Shown: positions 35,401-50,400, counted from the first letter of the stretch. The stretch: 64,000 bases of DNA from Sipunculus nudus (GCA_026874595.1 CM049317.1:29694901-29758900); one strand, 5' to 3'. Made by a program: numbers and translations. Notes: generated by a model not told the origin, from the letters alone.

Positions 35401-38400
35401 GCATCGGTAATCATCATCTGTGTCATTTTGGTGTACAGAAGAACTTTTGAACAGCTCAGTATACAAATTCCACGCAAAAAAATTTAAATATAATTTTTAG
35501 CTCAGCTGACTATATGTCATATGAGCTATAGTTGTGGTCCATTGTCCGTCATGTCTGTCCGTCCATCTGTTAGACCGGCAAGTTTTGAAACCATTCGACC
35601 TACAAATCCAAAATTAGGCATAGTGTTGGATGTCCCCAAGATTTCCTACCAAACCCCAATACCAAACTTTGACCTCTTCACATTTTTTTCCTGTAAGTAC
35701 ATTTAATTAAATTTCCACAGCAGGTACACATAAGGATTTGATCTGTTAAATTTTTAATATAAAACCTAAAAAATTGGTCTAGTTATTGAATTTTTTCAGA
35801 GGCTCTACCGTTATGTCTACTTGAATTCGTGCAGGAACTAATAATTATTTTTCTCAGTGTGTTAATTATTATATGTAAAATATGAAAAATTAGTATATTG
35901 CAGGAAAGAAGATCGTCTGACACCCAAGATTTGGTGGTGGGAGATAATGGAGGTTGTACTGCAACTCTCATGCTGTTCACCATTTAATATAGACATATGC
36001 TTAACTTGAATCATTACCTGTCCTATTTTTTTTTATCAAATGTTAATATTTGCATGTTTTTTACACTAAAAGCAAGGATTCCACTGTCCCATGTTTGTCA
36101 GTCCAACGAGAATAAGAAGAGGTGTATAATATTGTATTAGGAATTTTATCTGTAATTTTTAGTGTTTAATTTTGATGATATTTGAAAATACTATGGTTTC
36201 TTGAATGAGAACTTTGAATTAATTATTTAATATAAGTAAAAAATTGCATAATATTGAAATATGTGAAGACCTCTTTATACAATCTTTATTATATGCAATA
36301 ACAACAGACCTGTTTTGCATATAAGTCAATTAAGCCGAGTTCAATTCAATATCGAGTTTAAGAATGTGACTTTGATAAAAAAGCATGATAAAACCATCAT
36401 ATATATATATCAGGATGTTTCCAAGCACGTTCATGAACATAAAAAGCATGATAAAACTATCACATAAATATCACTTTCAAGGCACGTGCATAAACATATA
36501 AAGCATAATAAAACTATCACATATATTAATATCACAATGTTTCAAGCACGTGCATAAACATACAGCTTTAAGCTTCTGAAAATGCACCAAATCCCTCTAA
36601 TATCTCCTCATCATCAGTGTTGTCATCCACAAAAATCTCGGGCAAGAAGTCCTCGTTCTGCTTTAACTGTTCCTCAGAACTGTACAGTTTGGTCAATATC
36701 CCAGTTACTTTGAATGACAGCTTGATGAGTTCCAACACCCAGTCCATCAGAGTTTGTTTTGACGGCGGTTTGAACGACGAGGCGGTCTCTGCCCCTGCAT
36801 CATGCATGAAGGCACACCAGTTCTTGCGTAATATTCCCTTGAAAGGTTTGTTGATAGACACGTCCAGTGGCCGGAGCTTAGAGGTGCAGCCTCCTGGTAT
36901 AACAGCCAGGTGACAGTTCGCTTTCTTAAGTTGGGCTTTCACAGAATCAACAAGATGGGTGCAGAAGCTGTCAAGGACCATGATGGCAGGTCTCCGTTTT
37001 GTGTACGGGCTGAAAATCTCACGGATGTACACTTCCATCAATTCTTGGTCATTCCAGGATTTTGGTTGGACTGGGATTACGAATCCCTTCGGCACATTCA
37101 GTTTCAGTTGGCGCTTTCCTTTAAAAATCACCATGGGGGCCAACATGATGCCTGAAGCTGTACAAGTTAAAACTATAGTTATATGTCTCTTCTCTGCCCC
37201 GGTCGTTCTCACACGGATCTCTTTCACTCCAGTCTGGTCGATGGTTTTGCCCGGGACGAAATCAAAGTAGGCCAGTGTTTCATCCATGTTTAGAATAAGT
37301 TCTTCATCAATTTCATCTGTTTCACGTAGTTTCATCACAAAGTTGTGAAAATTCGAGATTTTTGTTTCCAGTTGCTCCGGCAGTTTTTTAGAGATGCTAG
37401 TGCGCGCACGCAATGTTAGCTTGTGACACTTTTAGAAGGCATACATCCATCCACGAGAGGCGGTTGAGGATAGATTAGGATATTTCTCATTCACTTCTCT
37501 TTTTGCATGACTGTGACAGGTAGCTGGAGGTCAAGCATCACTAAAACCCACGCAGAGATTTCATCATCTAGCTCCGTTCCATTACTAACTTTGCGACCAC
37601 TACCAAACAATTTGCCACCCTTTGATCTTTGGACACTGGTGTCATCCAAATCCATCTTCCTCCATGAAGCAATGGTACTAACTTTTATTGAAAACCGGGC
37701 CGCTGTTGGTCGGATGCCATGCATGGGTGCCTCTGTTAGCATGGCAATTTTCTCTTTCAGGGTGTAAGACTTGTATTTACCTCTAACAGGCAATGTTGGT
37801 GTAGAGTTCTTGTTCAGTGCAGTGGCCAAGTCGGTATTTGATAGCGTGGATACCTTAGCGGGATGATTGGAGAGAGCTGCTGGATTCTGGTTTTCCTTTT
37901 CAGAGGTTTCTTTAGTTCCTAGAGACTGGTGGAGCCACCTGTTTTTTTTTCTATTTTTGATGTATTTTTCTGTTTTTTGAGACTACCAAATTATGTTGAT
38001 ACTATCTGTGTCCTGAAAACTTGTTTTTTATTAGGTTCAAGGTTGAATAAGGGGATGCCCTATATTAATCACCCTGTCCGTCTGTTTGTCTTTTTGTTTG
38101 TCCAACAAATTTGTTTCCTGATTATAACTCCAGTTTGGATTGACATATGGATTTCAAACTTGGTTTATATATGGACATCCTCTAATGCAAGGACTCTATT
38201 GATTTTTTGGTCATGAGGTCAAAGGTCAAGGTCTCAGGACTCACATATTTAGAAAGATTGAAGATGCATTTTAGGCCAGACTTCTCATCCCAAACCTTCT
38301 GTCTTCCATGTGGTGCACCTGTCAATAGGGGAAGGTTATTTTGATTATGGGGTCAAAGGTCAAGGCCACAGGGCCCATCCATTCACATGTAAGTTTATGG

Positions 38401-40841
38401 ATGATTACTCCAGTTTGGGTAGACAGGTTGGCTTCAAACTGATCACAGGAGCCATATTTTGAAAAAGCTTATTAACCTATCCTTATTGACATATTCATCT
38501 GAGCGTTGAGACCCATGGGTCTCTAGTTTTTCCTCAGATTTTTGGATGCCAGGCCCATGGGGAGGGGAGACATAAATCTGTTCCTGCATCGCAAAGACAG
38601 ACTCATTCTAGTTGTAATATTGTTAGAGAACTGAAAATGTTGCCTTTCTCAGTTCTGTGTTCTGAAAAATATAAGAAAATATAGCCTATTTATATAGAAC
38701 ATTAATATAATGCCAGAATTGAAACGTTGTCCCAGCATCCATACTTTTGGATATTTCTTCGGTACAGTTTGGTTGTATACATTTATTCCTTTTTATATGC
38801 CAGTCATGATGGGAGTATTATGGTATACCCACCCTCTGTCTAACTTTTAATAAACTACTGGGGTTTTGATGAATTTTCATAAAACTCACCATATCTCATT
38901 AACAACAAATTATCTTGCCCAAGTTCGATTTTGGGCAAAATCCACACATATTCAATAAGGTAACAGGTCACTAGGCTACTTTGTGGTGTCGTCGCAAAAG
39001 AACTCATCAGAAATGTTAATCAATAAAATATCTTGCCACAGTGTGATTTCCAGCAAAATCCACGCATATTTTATGAGGTCAGAGGTCACCACACTTTGGA
39101 AGCTCCATGGTAACTTGACTGTTAACAAAAGTCTTAATGATTTTCATGAAACTCTATATACATAATTACCAATAGAGTTTCTCACCTAAATTAAATTCTT
39201 CAGAAGATTTCATGCATATCTAATGAGGTCAGAGGTCACAAGACATAATTATAAGAGGCTTATTATGCATGTTTGCAGTGCTCTTGTTAACCTTAACTAA
39301 TACTAGAAAGTACAAAGGAGACATAATCAGCAAACTGTCTAATTTCAGTATATCTTCAGTTTTGCCAAAACAGGAAACGAAAACAAAGTATGAATGCACT
39401 TGTCTGCCAATCTGTAGGTCTGATTTAATGCTCCCCCCTCCTCACACACACAAGGGTTTCTTTAAATCAGAGAAAGCTGATCAGAGACTGGTATACTTAA
39501 AAATCATCTCCTGGCTTAGTCATGTTGATATCAGTGTAGTTAAAAAATCATAGAATTATGTCTGCAGTTTTATTGAATAGAAAATGTTATTACTATATAT
39601 AGCATTAGTAGTAGTAGAAGTATAATAATTAAAAACTACAGCCCAAGATTTAACCTTTAAGTTTGATAGAATAATTACCAAATTTTTTTGGACACTGGTG
39701 GATCAGTCCATAATGTAATAGACTAACACACTGTTATGATTGGTTCATCTTCTACAGAACGAGGTAAGGATGCATAGACAGCTGAGCCACGAAAACCTGC
39801 TTTACCTGAACGAAGTATTCATACACGGGCAGCACTTGTGGGTGGTCATGCCCCTCATGGCATATGGTGAGTCACATTGTGTATGTTTTGTAATTGTGTG
39901 GGTGTCTCCATCTGATGCTAGTTATGTACAGTTACAATTATTAATAAAGGGGTGGGGGGAGGTGGGGGGGGGGGGGGGGGAGGTTCCTTTAAAGTGTCAT
40001 TTATCTCAAGCAAGTGAACTTGTTATATGTCTTATACAGTATTATGGTATACCCACCATCCATCAATTAACTTTTAGTGTCACCATGATAACTTACTGGG
40101 GTTTTGATGGATTTTCACAAAACTCACCATAACTACTTAGCAACAGATTATCTTGCATATTTAATAAGGTCACAAGTCACCAGGCTACTTTGTGGTGTTG
40201 CTTTGATAACTTGGATACCTAAGAATATGAAGGATTTTAATCAAACCCTTCAGAAATGTTTATCAATAAAATACCTCGCCTAAGTTTGATTTCCAGCAAA
40301 ACCCATGCATATTTTATGAGGAGAGAGGTAACCGCACTTTGGAGTCACCTTGGTTACTTACCAAAATTCCTGTGGATTTTTATGAAACTCATAATACATA
40401 TTTACCAATAGAGTTTCTCACCTTAATTACCTTCTCACCAAATTTCACGTACATCTAATGAGGTTAGAGGTCACCAGATTATGCACATTTGCAGTTCTTG
40501 TGATTTTGTCAGAGTTGTACTTCTCAGCAGACCAGAATCATACCTGAATACAGTCTGTAACTAAATTTTACCATCTTGTCCATCAGAACTTTTTTTTTAA
40601 AGATTTCATATCACTTTTATTTGCCATAAAAAGAAAGACAACATATATAATTGTCCATACACCCATACATTCCAAATAGTATATAACAAAAATTATGAAG
40701 CCAATGCCGGTTACCTAACACTCAGGGTGCACTTAAGGATGGCTAATACAAATTTTGATTTCTAAAAAAGAGATGCACAATCAATAAAGTCCAATATGTT
40801 TAAGTTCCATTAAATTTAAACAAATTTTCCTTTTTTTATTC

Positions 40842-40878
<37 letters not shown>

Positions 40879-43800
40879 CATTGGTACATTGCAAAAAAAT
40901 ACAAGTGCTCATTGGAAAACAAAGTACCTTGTGCAGTACAGCTCCATTACCAGAATTTTCTTGACAGAACTTGAACACAGCATTTCTTCTATATTTCATG
41001 TTTAACATTTTGACATGTTAGAGTTACCATATTTTTTAGTCATATTTTCTGATATTTCAGGTTCATGCCTGGACCTGATTCATGCTCACTTTCAGGAAGG
41101 TCTCCCAGAGATGGCGCTAGCGTACATACTGAAGGATGTCTTACGAGCACTCGAATACATTCACAATAGAGGTGTTGTCCACAGGTTTGTTCAGTGTACT
41201 TTTTGTTTTCTATATTCTGTTCCTCAGGGTTGTGCCCACTAAAATGCTGGGATATTTTCATAAATTTTGAGATCAGCTTCATAAAGTAACTTACAATGAT
41301 GAATTGAGCATCATAGGCCTAATTTCAAAACAAAAACCATATCTTGTAAATTATTTAAGAGATTCAGTTACAAGTTTTTTTTGTTACAACATCTTAATCC
41401 CATTGGTGAAGGTCTAGGTCACTGGTCACATGCTCAAACTGCATTAAAAAGCTTTTATTTGCTGGTTTGGTGTCATATATATATACAAAAAAAATGAAAC
41501 TGCCAAAATGAGGCTGATACCTCATGTCAGATACCATTTCATTTAGCCACTAGAATAAAAAAAAAACAAGATGGTTGCAAAATATAAATGTTGGTTTTAG
41601 CATGAGATTTTTAGCTCAGCTGACTGTGAGTCATCTGAGCTATAGTCGTGGTTCATTGTCTGTCGTCCATCTGTCTGTCCATCCGTAGATGTGGCACGTT
41701 TTGAAACCGTAAGATCTAGGAATCCTAAATTCGGCATAATGTAAGATGTCCCCAAGATCTACCAAGCCAAAAACTGGGTCTTTGTGACTTTGTTTCTGTG
41801 AGAAATTAAAGAAAAACCTCAATTTTTAATTAGCTCAGCTGACTATCAGTCATCTGAGCTATAGTCTTGGTCCATTGTCCGTCGTCCGTCCGTCTGTCTT
41901 GCCGTCCGTCCGTCTGTCTGTCCGTCTCTCCGTCTGGATGTCCGTCCGTAAGACTGGCACGTTTCGACACCATTCGACCTACGAATCTGAAATTCGGCAT
42001 ACAGTTAGATGACCCAAAATCTCCTACCATGCCAAAAATTGGGTCAATATGACTTCGTTCCTTTGAGATATTAAGGAAAAACCTCAATTTTTTATTAGAA
42101 ATCTTATTTTCACAATTCAGGACTGCCTAATATCAAAACCACTCATCTGGTTTTCTTCATTTTTACCATAAATATTCCTCTATATGGTTCCTATGTACAT
42201 GCCAGAAATTAAGTCAGTATTATTTGAAATATAATGGACTTTGTAAAAAAATGAGGAAAGATATTTTGTCACTTAAGACCAAAAGTGTTAAAGGTAGGAA
42301 TTTTTTTTTCAGTAATACTACTTTAAATAATCAAAATTGAATTGTATACCAAAAATTAGATCAAAATCTGTTAAATTTTTTTAAATATTGGCAAAAATAT
42401 AAAATTGGTACCTTAAATTTTGCCCAAGTTTGACCATGGCACGTTTTTTTCCTGTAACTGCTGTGGATTTAATTTTCAAAGCATGTTTTTGTTACCATTT
42501 CAACTGTTAAAACAAAAAATTTGAAACCAGTTGATCAAAAACTGTAGATTTTATTCAAGTTTTAAAGCACCATGTCATATATTGTTTACACCAAGCTAGT
42601 GTTATGCAGTTTACTAGAGCTCAGCTCCCCAGCTTCAGCTCTAAGTTCCTTAAATTTTGCATACAGTTAGATGTCCCCCAAAACCTCTACCATACTAAAA
42701 GTTTGGTCACTAGGACTGCATTTCTTCGAGATATTAAGAAAAAACTTCATTTTTCCATTAAAACCCCATTGTTACACTTTAAGATTGCCTAATATCAAAA
42801 CCACTGATCTGACTTTTATAATATATAATATACATATTTTTCTATACATTCGCTATGCATATGCCAGAAATGATGTCAGTATCTTGTAATTGTTTTAAGT
42901 TCTAGGCCCAAACATAATGCACTTTGTAAAAAATCAAGAAATATATTTACTGTCTTAACATGAAAATTGCTGAAGGTAGACATTTTTTGCCAGGGATATA
43001 ACATTATTTAATCAAGATTCAATTGTATTCCCAAAATTAGTTCTGAATTTTTCAAATTTTATAAGTTATTAGCATAAATATAAAATCAGTACCTTAAATT
43101 TTGCCCAACTTTGGCCATGGCATGTTTTTTCCCTGTAAGCACTGTTGATTTAATTTTCATATCTTGCACTGGTAAGGATTAAAGATTCTAAATTCTGAAG
43201 TTATAAAAGGAATTGGTCAAAAACTAGCTTTTATGAAAGTTTTTATGAGACAATATCACACCTTGGCTGTACTGAAGCCCCTCTTTTATGTCCCCACATT
43301 GACCTTTCAGGCCAATTATGCATGCTTGAAGCAAGGCACTCTGCAGCCAGCCAGCTTTTGGGTGGCTTCAACTGGATCTAACTGTCCAACCCCCTCCACT
43401 AGTATTTGTTTAGGCCATAAACATAACAATAAACTTTTTTTAATATTTGGTTTATGATAAGAACTTAAAAAAAATAAATGGAAAAGGAATTTATAGTTAA
43501 TGAGTTACAGGGGATTACCTTGCAATTACTGATCATTTATGGATCTTCCATGGATGGCCAAAATTGTATTTCAAATAACACCATGCAGTCACCATTGGGT
43601 ATTTTTCATTTCAACCATAAAAATGAAAAATAAATAATTAAAATAAATTGTTGTTTACTATTAGGGATTATATGAAGCAAGATAATGATAGACAAGGATG
43701 CAGTTGATTATATTAAATTAATCTAAATTTCCAGGTCTTTTCCAGGTCTTTAACTTGTTGGTTTATATTTATTACAAAATTAAAATAATAAATAAATATG

Positions 43801-44442
43801 TCAAAAATTTAAAATATTACTCAGACAAGTGTTCATTAAAGATTTTAATTTGTTTGACTTATAACTCATGGTTGTATCAGTTGTTACATGAGACTGGCTA
43901 AATAATCAAAATTTATATTGCTGGTCCTTTATTTCAGTTCATAAAATTAAACATTCCCAACTCCAGTTTGCTCCTGGTATGATATATTGGGTGTTTTGAT
44001 CCGTGGATTAATTTTAACACATGTATTAGTTTTATAGCTGAGAATACTTTTCTTTTTTTCCTGATACCATTTAAAAAATATAAATATTCAAATTTTTCCT
44101 GTTAGTGCTGTGGATATAATTTTCACAGCATGTACACATTAACATTTCATCTGTTAAAATCTGAAATTTGAAACCAATTGATCAAAAACTGTAGATTTTA
44201 TTCAAGTTTCCAGGTACCATGTCTTCATTGTTTGCATCAGATCAGTATAAATGCAGTGTACTGGGCAGTTACATAACACCTTCAGGTCTGACCTACTGCC
44301 ACTGTGAGTGTCTGGGTCAGGCTGGGTCAGGCAGTAATTACCAGAGAGCCTCTCTTTCTCTCTCTCTCTCTCTCTCTCTGGCAGTCTAGGTCTATCTTTC
44401 TCTCTCTTTCTCTCCTCTGCTTTTTCTTTCTTTCTCCAACTT

Positions 44443-44491
<49 letters not shown>

Positions 44492-47400
44492 AATTGCCTC
44501 CCTTGCTCCCTCCATCCCATTCTGTTGACAGGTACTATAAACTAGATACATTAGCTATAAATGTTGATGCAATTTAGAAATGTGAATCAACTGAAATATT
44601 CACAATCACATGTATGTTTTACTGTAAATTTATAGTAACATTCGGAAACTTGGATTAAAATTATGTAATGAAAAAAAGGAATAAATGCAAATATTGTTAA
44701 TTTTTTCTTGGCTCAGTAGAATGGGGAAAAATATTATTTGCTTTGTTTCTCCATCTTTCATTCTGTTTTAAATATTTAATGTTCATGAATAAACTTTTTT
44801 TTATAAGCACTGTTGAATTAAATTTCATATCCTGTATGTATATGCAAGGGTGTTGTAACTCTTACCATCCCCTTCTTCATCCCACTGAGGCTTTGCTCCT
44901 TGGCACTGTGAACAATAGTTCTATGGCTATAGCATAAAATTTAATAATTAAAGAAAATATCTACAGAGAGACAGAGGCATTGTAACTCTGATCATAACAC
45001 AACACCCCTCCCCCCCCCCCCCCCCCCCCCCATCAAGTCATTGCACCTGTGGAATGAGGACGTTATGGCAACTGTATACATATCATAAAATTGATAAAAA
45101 AGGTTTACCAAATAAATTGGATCTCATCAGACAAATGTGTAAACTGTTGAACTGTCAACAGCTTATCAAAAAAGGTAACCAATGGAAAGGGATGGTCAGG
45201 TCTCAAATATTATTTGCAACATTTTCTTCAATCATATAAACCAACCATGGCCCAGATTACCTCTTCCTCTCAAACATTATCTACATTTCATCATATTTTT
45301 AAGATTTTAACCTTCCAGGTGGTTCAGTACTGTTGACCATTTGTCCATAGGTACCTATGTACATGCCAGAAATTATGTCAATATTGTGTAATATGTAGAC
45401 GTCAGGGGCATCAAAATAATGCACCTTGTCAAGACCGATCTTGTCAAGATATTATGTCATACAGTCAAAAATTCATAAATCCCACATCAGTATAGTTAAT
45501 CATAACCTTTTATCTGTCAAATTGAACTCTTGCAGTTTTCCATACACTATAGATCCTTCAACAAATAGCCTTATCATCATTATACCACTGCTTAGCATAC
45601 TGTCATTGCATTCATATTTGCTCAAATAAATTGCTTTTTTCGACCCCTCCCAAATAAATAAAAAATAAACCACTATATTTTACTCCATATTAATCCATCA
45701 GTCAGGTTATTTCATATATCATATACTCACATATTACATTATATTCCTTTATAAAACCCAACATGACCATGATATTCTAAGCTTTATCTACTCAATATAG
45801 TATCACAATGGTGATACATTTATAGTCCAATCAGGATCAGCTGAGCGCCGTGACCCATGGGTCCCTTGTTAAAAACCTATTTTCACACTTCAGGACTGCC
45901 TAATCTGTTCAGGACCACTCATCTGTTTTTCCTCATATTTACCATAAATCTTCCTCTATATAATTCCTATGTACATGCCCGAAATTAAGTCTGTTAAGTA
46001 TAATTTCTTTAAGTTATGGGCCTAAACATAATGGACTATGTAAAAAATCAGGAAAAATATTTACTCACTTAACATAAAAAATACTGAAACTAGAGTCTAT
46101 TTTCCCAAGTATATAACAATGTTTAATTAAGATTTACCAAAAATTAGATCTGAATTTTGTAAATTTTTTGGGTTATTAGCATAAAAATAAAATCAGTACC
46201 TTATATTTTGCCCAACTTTGACCATGGCACATTTTTTTTTGTGTAAGTACCATTGATTTAATTTTCACAGCATGTAAACATAAGTATTTAATTTGTTTAA
46301 AACTGAATTTGGAAATAAAAGCTTGAAAATCAGGCTAGTTATTGATTTTTTTCTTGAAGCTCTATGTAGTCATTTGCTTTGCTTACAGATTACAGATGCA
46401 GGGTCCCACTCCAGGTCACTAGAAGTCAGCTATGCCAGGGTTTCTGATTTGTTACAGTCACTGGGGGAGATCCCCTGCTGTGACAGGTGTACAGTTATTC
46501 TCATATCACCACCCCTATTCCCCCCCCCCCCCCCCCAACCCAACCCATCAAGTCTTGTGCAGTAATTGTTGGGATACTATGGTTTAAGGAAGGTCGCACA
46601 GCCTCTGCCGCAGAGATTTTGCTAGGACACGATAACTCAAAAAATGTTTTACGGATCTTTACCAAACTTGACATGTGCATAGATATGGGTGAGAGGATGA
46701 AGCCTTTTTAAAGTGGGGTCATGACCTTTCATATGAGAGTGGCCTTGACACTGAATAATGCCATATATGGTGAAAAATTCACAAAATCATAAATATCTCA
46801 ATAAGGGATGCATGGATTGGTCCCAAAATCAGACTGACTGAAGATCTTGGATGGCTTTGTCTTCAGCGGAAGACATGTGGCACCACCTTCTGTCATTTTC
46901 TTGTTTTCTTGCCTTTTAATACCCCATCATGGCCACTTGACAGTACTGTGAGCATTATAAGTCAAACTAATGGACAGATTTCTTTCATATTATGCATATA
47001 CATAGACATGGGTTATGGAATGATGTATATTTAAATTTGGGTCATGACCTTTCATATGAGAGAGTGGCCCTAACCTTGAATAATGCCATATATGATGGAA
47101 ATCACACAAAATCAAAAATATCACAATCAGGGATGGATGGAAGAAACCATAGTGGCTTACCAAGTGTCAGTATATGCTACTGTAGATGGGGGCGGGGGGG
47201 ATTAATTGTTTGGGGATACTATGGCACCTGCGGTGCCAAGAAATATCTAGTTGTTATTGTTTTCACTGTATCTCCTTAATTTTAATACTGTTTCCACTCC
47301 AATATACAAAAATTTTCCTAGAAAAAAGTAATTCAAGGTGTAATCCAGAAGATGCCATGTTGTGTTAATGTAGAATTTTATCGAAATTAATTTAACTAAA

Positions 47401-50400
47401 TAATAAATAATTAAATAATTAAACCCATCAGAATGCTTATATTTATAAAATATAAAGCATATTATGAACAAATAAAGACAATTTAAAATTGTGAAATTGA
47501 AATAAAAAATTATTGCTAAAAATTTATTGTTTTGCAGATTTAAAAGATATATTTTTGTGGTAAAAAATAAATAATCATTTGTATGCATGATTTGGTGTTA
47601 TCTGACAAGATTGAGATTTATGATAATGCAGTTGAGAATTATGAATCAACTTTTATATTCAGATATATATGTTATATTTGAAATGTATAGAAATATAAAC
47701 TTATAATAAAAAAAATTGATGTGATAAAAAAATGAGGATCTAATACAAACATTTATTCATTATTTTCCTGCCTCAGCAGAATTGGAGATCAGGCTTTGTT
47801 TGCCATGTATGTAGGTTGTTAATTAGTTATATTTCAACGGTATACATTTCATAAAATAAAAAGTACATATATATTTAATAATATATATTACACAAAAAAT
47901 AGATTCAATTGAACAAATGTGTAAATTACTGAAATATCAACAGTTAATCAAAAAGCCAACTAATGATTATGGTAATAGTAACATTTGTTCACAAACTTCT
48001 TACATGCTTCAGTTTAAACATTAGGAAACACATGGTCAGGTCACAAAATATTATTTGCAACAATCTCTTGCTCATCAATACAAACCAATCATATAAACCA
48101 ACCGTGGCCTATATTACCTCCTTCTTACACTTTATCTCCATTTGATATTATTTTAGATTTTTACCTTCAAGGTCAACTTTAGCTGAGCACAGTGACCCAT
48201 GGGTCCCTTATTTATTCCATATTAAGCCTTTAGTTCTTCATCAGCTTTATTGACACACCGTGATCATATTTAATTATAAGCTTATAATCATCTAAATTCA
48301 ATGGCCACACTACCATTGAACAGACTATACTTGGTCACTGTACCATGTGGTACTTTTTCTCGTCGAGGGGGGGGGGGGGAAGCTGCCAAGAATCTGTAAA
48401 AGGAATATGGAGGAAACCCTGAAAACGACTGCTGAAACAATAAGAAGAATTTGCTTTATATTCATTGTAACCTTAACAAATGTAGAACAGTAAGACACAT
48501 GCTTTTATTAGCCCTCAGCCCTTAGGCTGATGAGCTATTGTCGTCACCCAAGCTGTCCGTCCGTCCGTCCGTCCGGCGTCTGTTAACTTTTACCTTTTTA
48601 GCGGGATATCTTGAAAAGGATTCACCGTCAGAATTTTATTTCCTCAGTAAAGATGTATATCGACAAAATCTTGGTCAAGTTCGAAGATGGGTGACCTTGA
48701 CCTATTTTTCTACGTTTTAGAGCTGATTATAGAAAAAACATGTAGAAGCTTATTTCTCAGGAACCATTGGATGGATTTTCACAATACTTACTATGATCAT
48801 AGGGACTGATGGTCTGTAACTGCTGCACAAGTTTGGGGGCGCCACCTGCAATTTCTGATTTTTTATTGAATTTTTCTTGGATTTTTCAACTTTGGCCTTG
48901 TGAGCGGGATATCTCTAAAAGGATTCACAATAGGAAATTTATTTCTTTGGTGAAGATGTATATCGACAAAAATCTCATTCATGTTCGAAGATGGGTGACC
49001 TTGACCTACTTTTCAAGATCACAGAGCTTATAATAGAATAAAACTTAGAAGCTTATTTTTCAGGAAGCATTTTGTGGATTGTTATGAATCATGGTACATA
49101 CCTCTCCATTTTAAATTTATAACTGAGGCATGTACAGATATACATCCATGTGAGAACAGATATTTAGTACTTGTTACTGTTACCACCTCTAAACACTGTT
49201 CTTTTGGCTGAGGGCTTTTGTCAGCTTTTGCTGATATTCTAGTGTTAATTGTTACCAGTCTTTTATTTAGCAATAAGAAAAATTTATGCTGTACTATATG
49301 TTATTACTTTACTGGTAATAAGCATATTATCTTATGTTTATCATGATTTCATCATTTACTATACCACCTCTTGGTGCTAAATATGTTTTTCCCCTGTTAG
49401 GTGACTTGTTTGGTTGTAAGCAACATTACTCAGGAAGATTTTAAGGATTAGGGTACCATTCAGTTTTGTAAGTAATCTGGATCACTAGAAAAGACAGCTA
49501 AATGAGGATTTGGGCATTTTTGAGACATGGCCACATTAGAGGTCTATGACAAGGGTTGAGTGGCATCACTGTGTGTTGTAATATAGATTAAAGATTTGAG
49601 ACAACCAAGAAGGTGATGCCAAGCACATCAGCTGAGTATTGGATACACACCCATGACCCAAAGGTGTGGCAGTAACCAGGCCTGGTTATCACCAAGATAT
49701 AAAATGAGAGGAAGCATGTTAAAATACCCTGTCATGAAGTCCGAAAACCGGAATGCAAGTTTCATATATCTAGTTTACCTAGCTAAAAATGTTGTTTGTT
49801 ATATCCAACAGAAAAATTATTTAAGAAAAAAAAATAACTGAAAAAACTGAGTGTTCCTCGTGTTTAGTGCTGGACAAGGCAGCTTTTGACTTATTTCAGG
49901 GGGATAAGGGCCAGCCATATTTTAATCTCAGCTGAAGGTGAAGTCAGGCTGACCGGGATGCGACACTGCTGTAGTCACCTGTCAGGAGGCCGACGTAAAC
50001 GCGTCCTGCATGAATTACCAGATCACTTTATAAATAACTTGCTGTGGGCAAGTCCAGAACTACTGGAGCAGGTGAGGAAATTAATGTAACCTTGGTCTTT
50101 ACAGCCTGTCTAAGATGTGTTGTACGGAGATGCCTACAACTACATTTTCTTCTTAGTTACTACAGTTTTTACACACAAAATAATGGCACTGTGGAACACA
50201 AAAAAAATTATGATAAAACAATAGCTTGGTTATAAAATCATCTTTTTTTAAGTAAATCCCATATTGATAATTCTGTGGGTGCAGCCACTTATTATCAAAG
50301 AGTATCAGTGTTCTTTAAAAGGTTGTGAATATGTTCACAACGGCCCGTATGCTGAGCATGAATGAAATTAGAACGCGGTTTAGCCTAAACCGCGGTTTAG

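Larger units (their letters stand above)
35341..38578. mobile_element. Family G composite with ATGTCTCCCC ends
   Basis: The left end ATTTTTATGTCTCCCCTTCC is immediately followed by its own complement (GGGGGAGACAT), making a terminal hairpin. The right end reads GGGGAGGGGAGACATAAAT, the complement of the left. The 3.2 kb between holds a family A fragment, a pogo-like pseudogene and a family E copy, apparently all later insertions. Whether the two ends belong to one original element is inference. Confidence 0.4.
41831..45869 (+). mobile_element. Family A element nested inside another family A element
   Basis: Complete ends: TAGCTCAGCTGACTATCAGT at the start, then a long GTCCGTCTGTC tract, and GACCCATGGGTCCCTTGT at the end. 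At 4.0 kb it is longer than the usual 2.6 kb. A segment near 42.4-42.6 kb is repeated near 44.1-44.25 kb, and microsatellites have been added. Confidence 0.75.
41612..48211 (+). mobile_element. Family A element (outer), split by a nested copy
   Basis: The outer copy begins TAGCTCAGCTGACTGTGAGT. It is cut at 41830, resumes at 45870 with TAAAAACCTATTTTCACAC, and ends at a CCCATGGGTCCC hairpin near 48211. The resumed part also contains a family F block (about 46.57-47.24 kb). Joined across the insertion, the sequence reads ...ATTTTTAAT|TAAAAACC..., as in uninterrupted copies. Confidence 0.7.

Noticed and set aside
44304-44551. Ser/Leu-rich and Arg/Glu-rich frames on the two strands
   Set aside because: They are translations of the TC microsatellite.
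48520-48560. Hammerhead ribozyme (a CTGATGAG word near the 5' end of family B copy 2)
   Set aside because: The other copy reads CGGATGGG at the same place, and the conserved GAAA arm and flanking stems are missing.
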